The position numbers and the translations under genes are program-made. Shown piece by piece: positions 63,669 through 64,000 of a stretch of DNA of 64,000 nucleotides (position 1 is the first letter of the stretch; every line of letters starts with the position of its first letter). Under the pieces are notes generated by a model. It searched no databases, was not told the DNA's origin, and saw only the letters and a list, made by a program, of their open reading frames with translations. Source of the stretch: JAGQPD01 sp020426865 (GTDB lineage Bacteria > Planctomycetota > Planctomycetia > Pirellulales > Pirellulaceae); NCBI GenBank assembly GCA_041399065.1, contig JAWKTN010000012.1, forward strand, positions 182,728 through 246,727. The letters run 5' to 3'.

Positions 63669-63728
63669 CGTTCGCCAGACGCGCTCGTTCGCCAGACGCG
63701 CTACTGACGCTCGTTCGCCAGACGCGCT
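63669..63728. repeat. Three copies of a 17-bp unit (CGTTCGCCAGACGCGCT)
   Basis: Exact copies begin at 63669, 63686 and 63712; the second pair is separated by ACTGACGCT. A small tandem duplication in non-coding DNA. Confidence 0.8.
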
Positions 63729-63826
63729 ACTGAAATGGGTAGTTTGGCGAAGTTGCATAAACCTGCCACGGCGTGCCCGAGCGACATTGCCGAGTTTGCC
63801 TTGTTTACCAAGTCGAGTTGCGTGTC

Positions 63827-63898
63827 TGGGGCATTGTGTTTGGGGCATTGTGTTTGGGGCATTGTGGCGCGTCTAGGGCATTGTGCTAGGGCATTGTG
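63827..63898. repeat. Degenerate GGGCATTGTG tandem repeat
   Basis: TGGGGCATTGTGTT occurs at 63827 and 63841 and, with changes, at 63855, followed by two shorter TAGGGCATTGTG units. Period is 14 at first and shorter at the end. Confidence 0.75.
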
Positions 63899-63925
63899 TC
63901 AAAAATGGTTGCGTACGGGGCCCCC

Positions 63926-64000
63926 TCTCCCCCGTAAGGAGTTGCGAAGGACAAGCAACGTATACAGGTCACACGTGGCCGAAACTCCTTGTGGGGGAGA
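63926..64000. repeat. Imperfect inverted repeat with inner hairpin at the window edge
   Basis: TCTCCCCCGTAAGGAGTT (63926-63943) is inverted, with two mismatches, at 63983-64000. Between them GTTGC...GCAAC (63942-63959) gives an inner stem. It may be a second MITE-like element truncated by the window end. Confidence 0.5.

Larger units (their letters stand above)
63590..64000. other. Repeat-rich non-coding end of the window
   Basis: No gene is supported in these 410 bases. They hold the dispersed palindrome at 63620-63636, a CGTTCGCCAGACGCGCT tandem, a TGGGGCATTGTGTT tandem and a long imperfect inverted repeat up to the last base. The right edge probably continues outside the window. Confidence 0.5.

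Noticed and set aside
63613..63876. 87-codon frame over the terminal repeats
   Set aside because: It is made of translated tandem repeats and lacks a ribosome site.

Overview
The window looks like chromosomal DNA of a planctomycete, most likely of the Pirellulaceae. The evidence is a BBP7-type beta-barrel porin, a secreted protein with an N-terminal LEPR-XLL-like signature and a C-terminal KRRFLASS tail, a DUF1080 (3-keto-disaccharide hydrolase) protein, the futalosine-route enzyme MqnD beside a large NADH dehydrogenase cluster, many weakly Shine-Dalgarno-led genes with GTG starts, and a high density of single genes coding envelope proteins. No rRNA, phage, CRISPR or complete insertion sequence is seen. 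Two tRNAs are present (Ser-TGA and Glu-TTC, both on the minus strand).

Layout. 1-12 kb: envelope-related genes (double PilZ protein, repeat-rich surface protein, DUF4105 lipoprotein, coiled-coil membrane protein, BBP7 porin, zinc-ribbon membrane protein, tandem STN-like protein, PH-domain membrane protein), with a short inverted-repeat element (MITE-like) at 1270-1401. 12-16 kb: pyroglutamyl peptidase, aldo/keto reductase, TPR lipoprotein, tRNA-Glu and csrA with a GGA-rich leader. 16.6-29.2 kb: a respiratory complex I operon in the order nuoI, DUF2203 gene, nuoA, C, D, H, J, K, L, M, N; nuoB, E, F and G are absent from the window. 29.2-36.7 kb: small helical protein, TatD nuclease, two large secreted proteins, redoxin. 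36.7-39.6 kb: hybrid histidine kinase with Hpt domain.

39.64-41.57 kb is the most unusual stretch: about ten head-to-tail copies of a 189-192 bp unit, each ending in a long hairpin, with no conserved reading frame. It is followed by a TIGR03032-TPR-OGT fusion protein, an ABC-F ATPase, a DUF1080 protein, a response regulator fused to an anti-sigma-type ATPase domain, and a purple-acid-phosphatase-like enzyme. 50.2-55.3 kb is a tightly spaced minus-strand group: mqnD, a small membrane protein, an M20 amidohydrolase, a GCS2-type carboxylate-amine ligase and a FetAB-like ABC exporter. 55.5-63.3 kb carries lpdA, rpsD, an App1-like phosphatase, a membrane protein, a fucose-isomerase-like protein, hemC and a comF-like gene. 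The last 0.7 kb is non-coding and rich in short tandem and inverted repeats.

Functionally, the best-supported link is between the complex I membrane arm and MqnD, since both point to a menaquinone-based respiratory chain. The subunits NuoA, L, M and N all carry hydrophilic insertions, and NuoL holds a perfect seven-copy GHDDA repeat.
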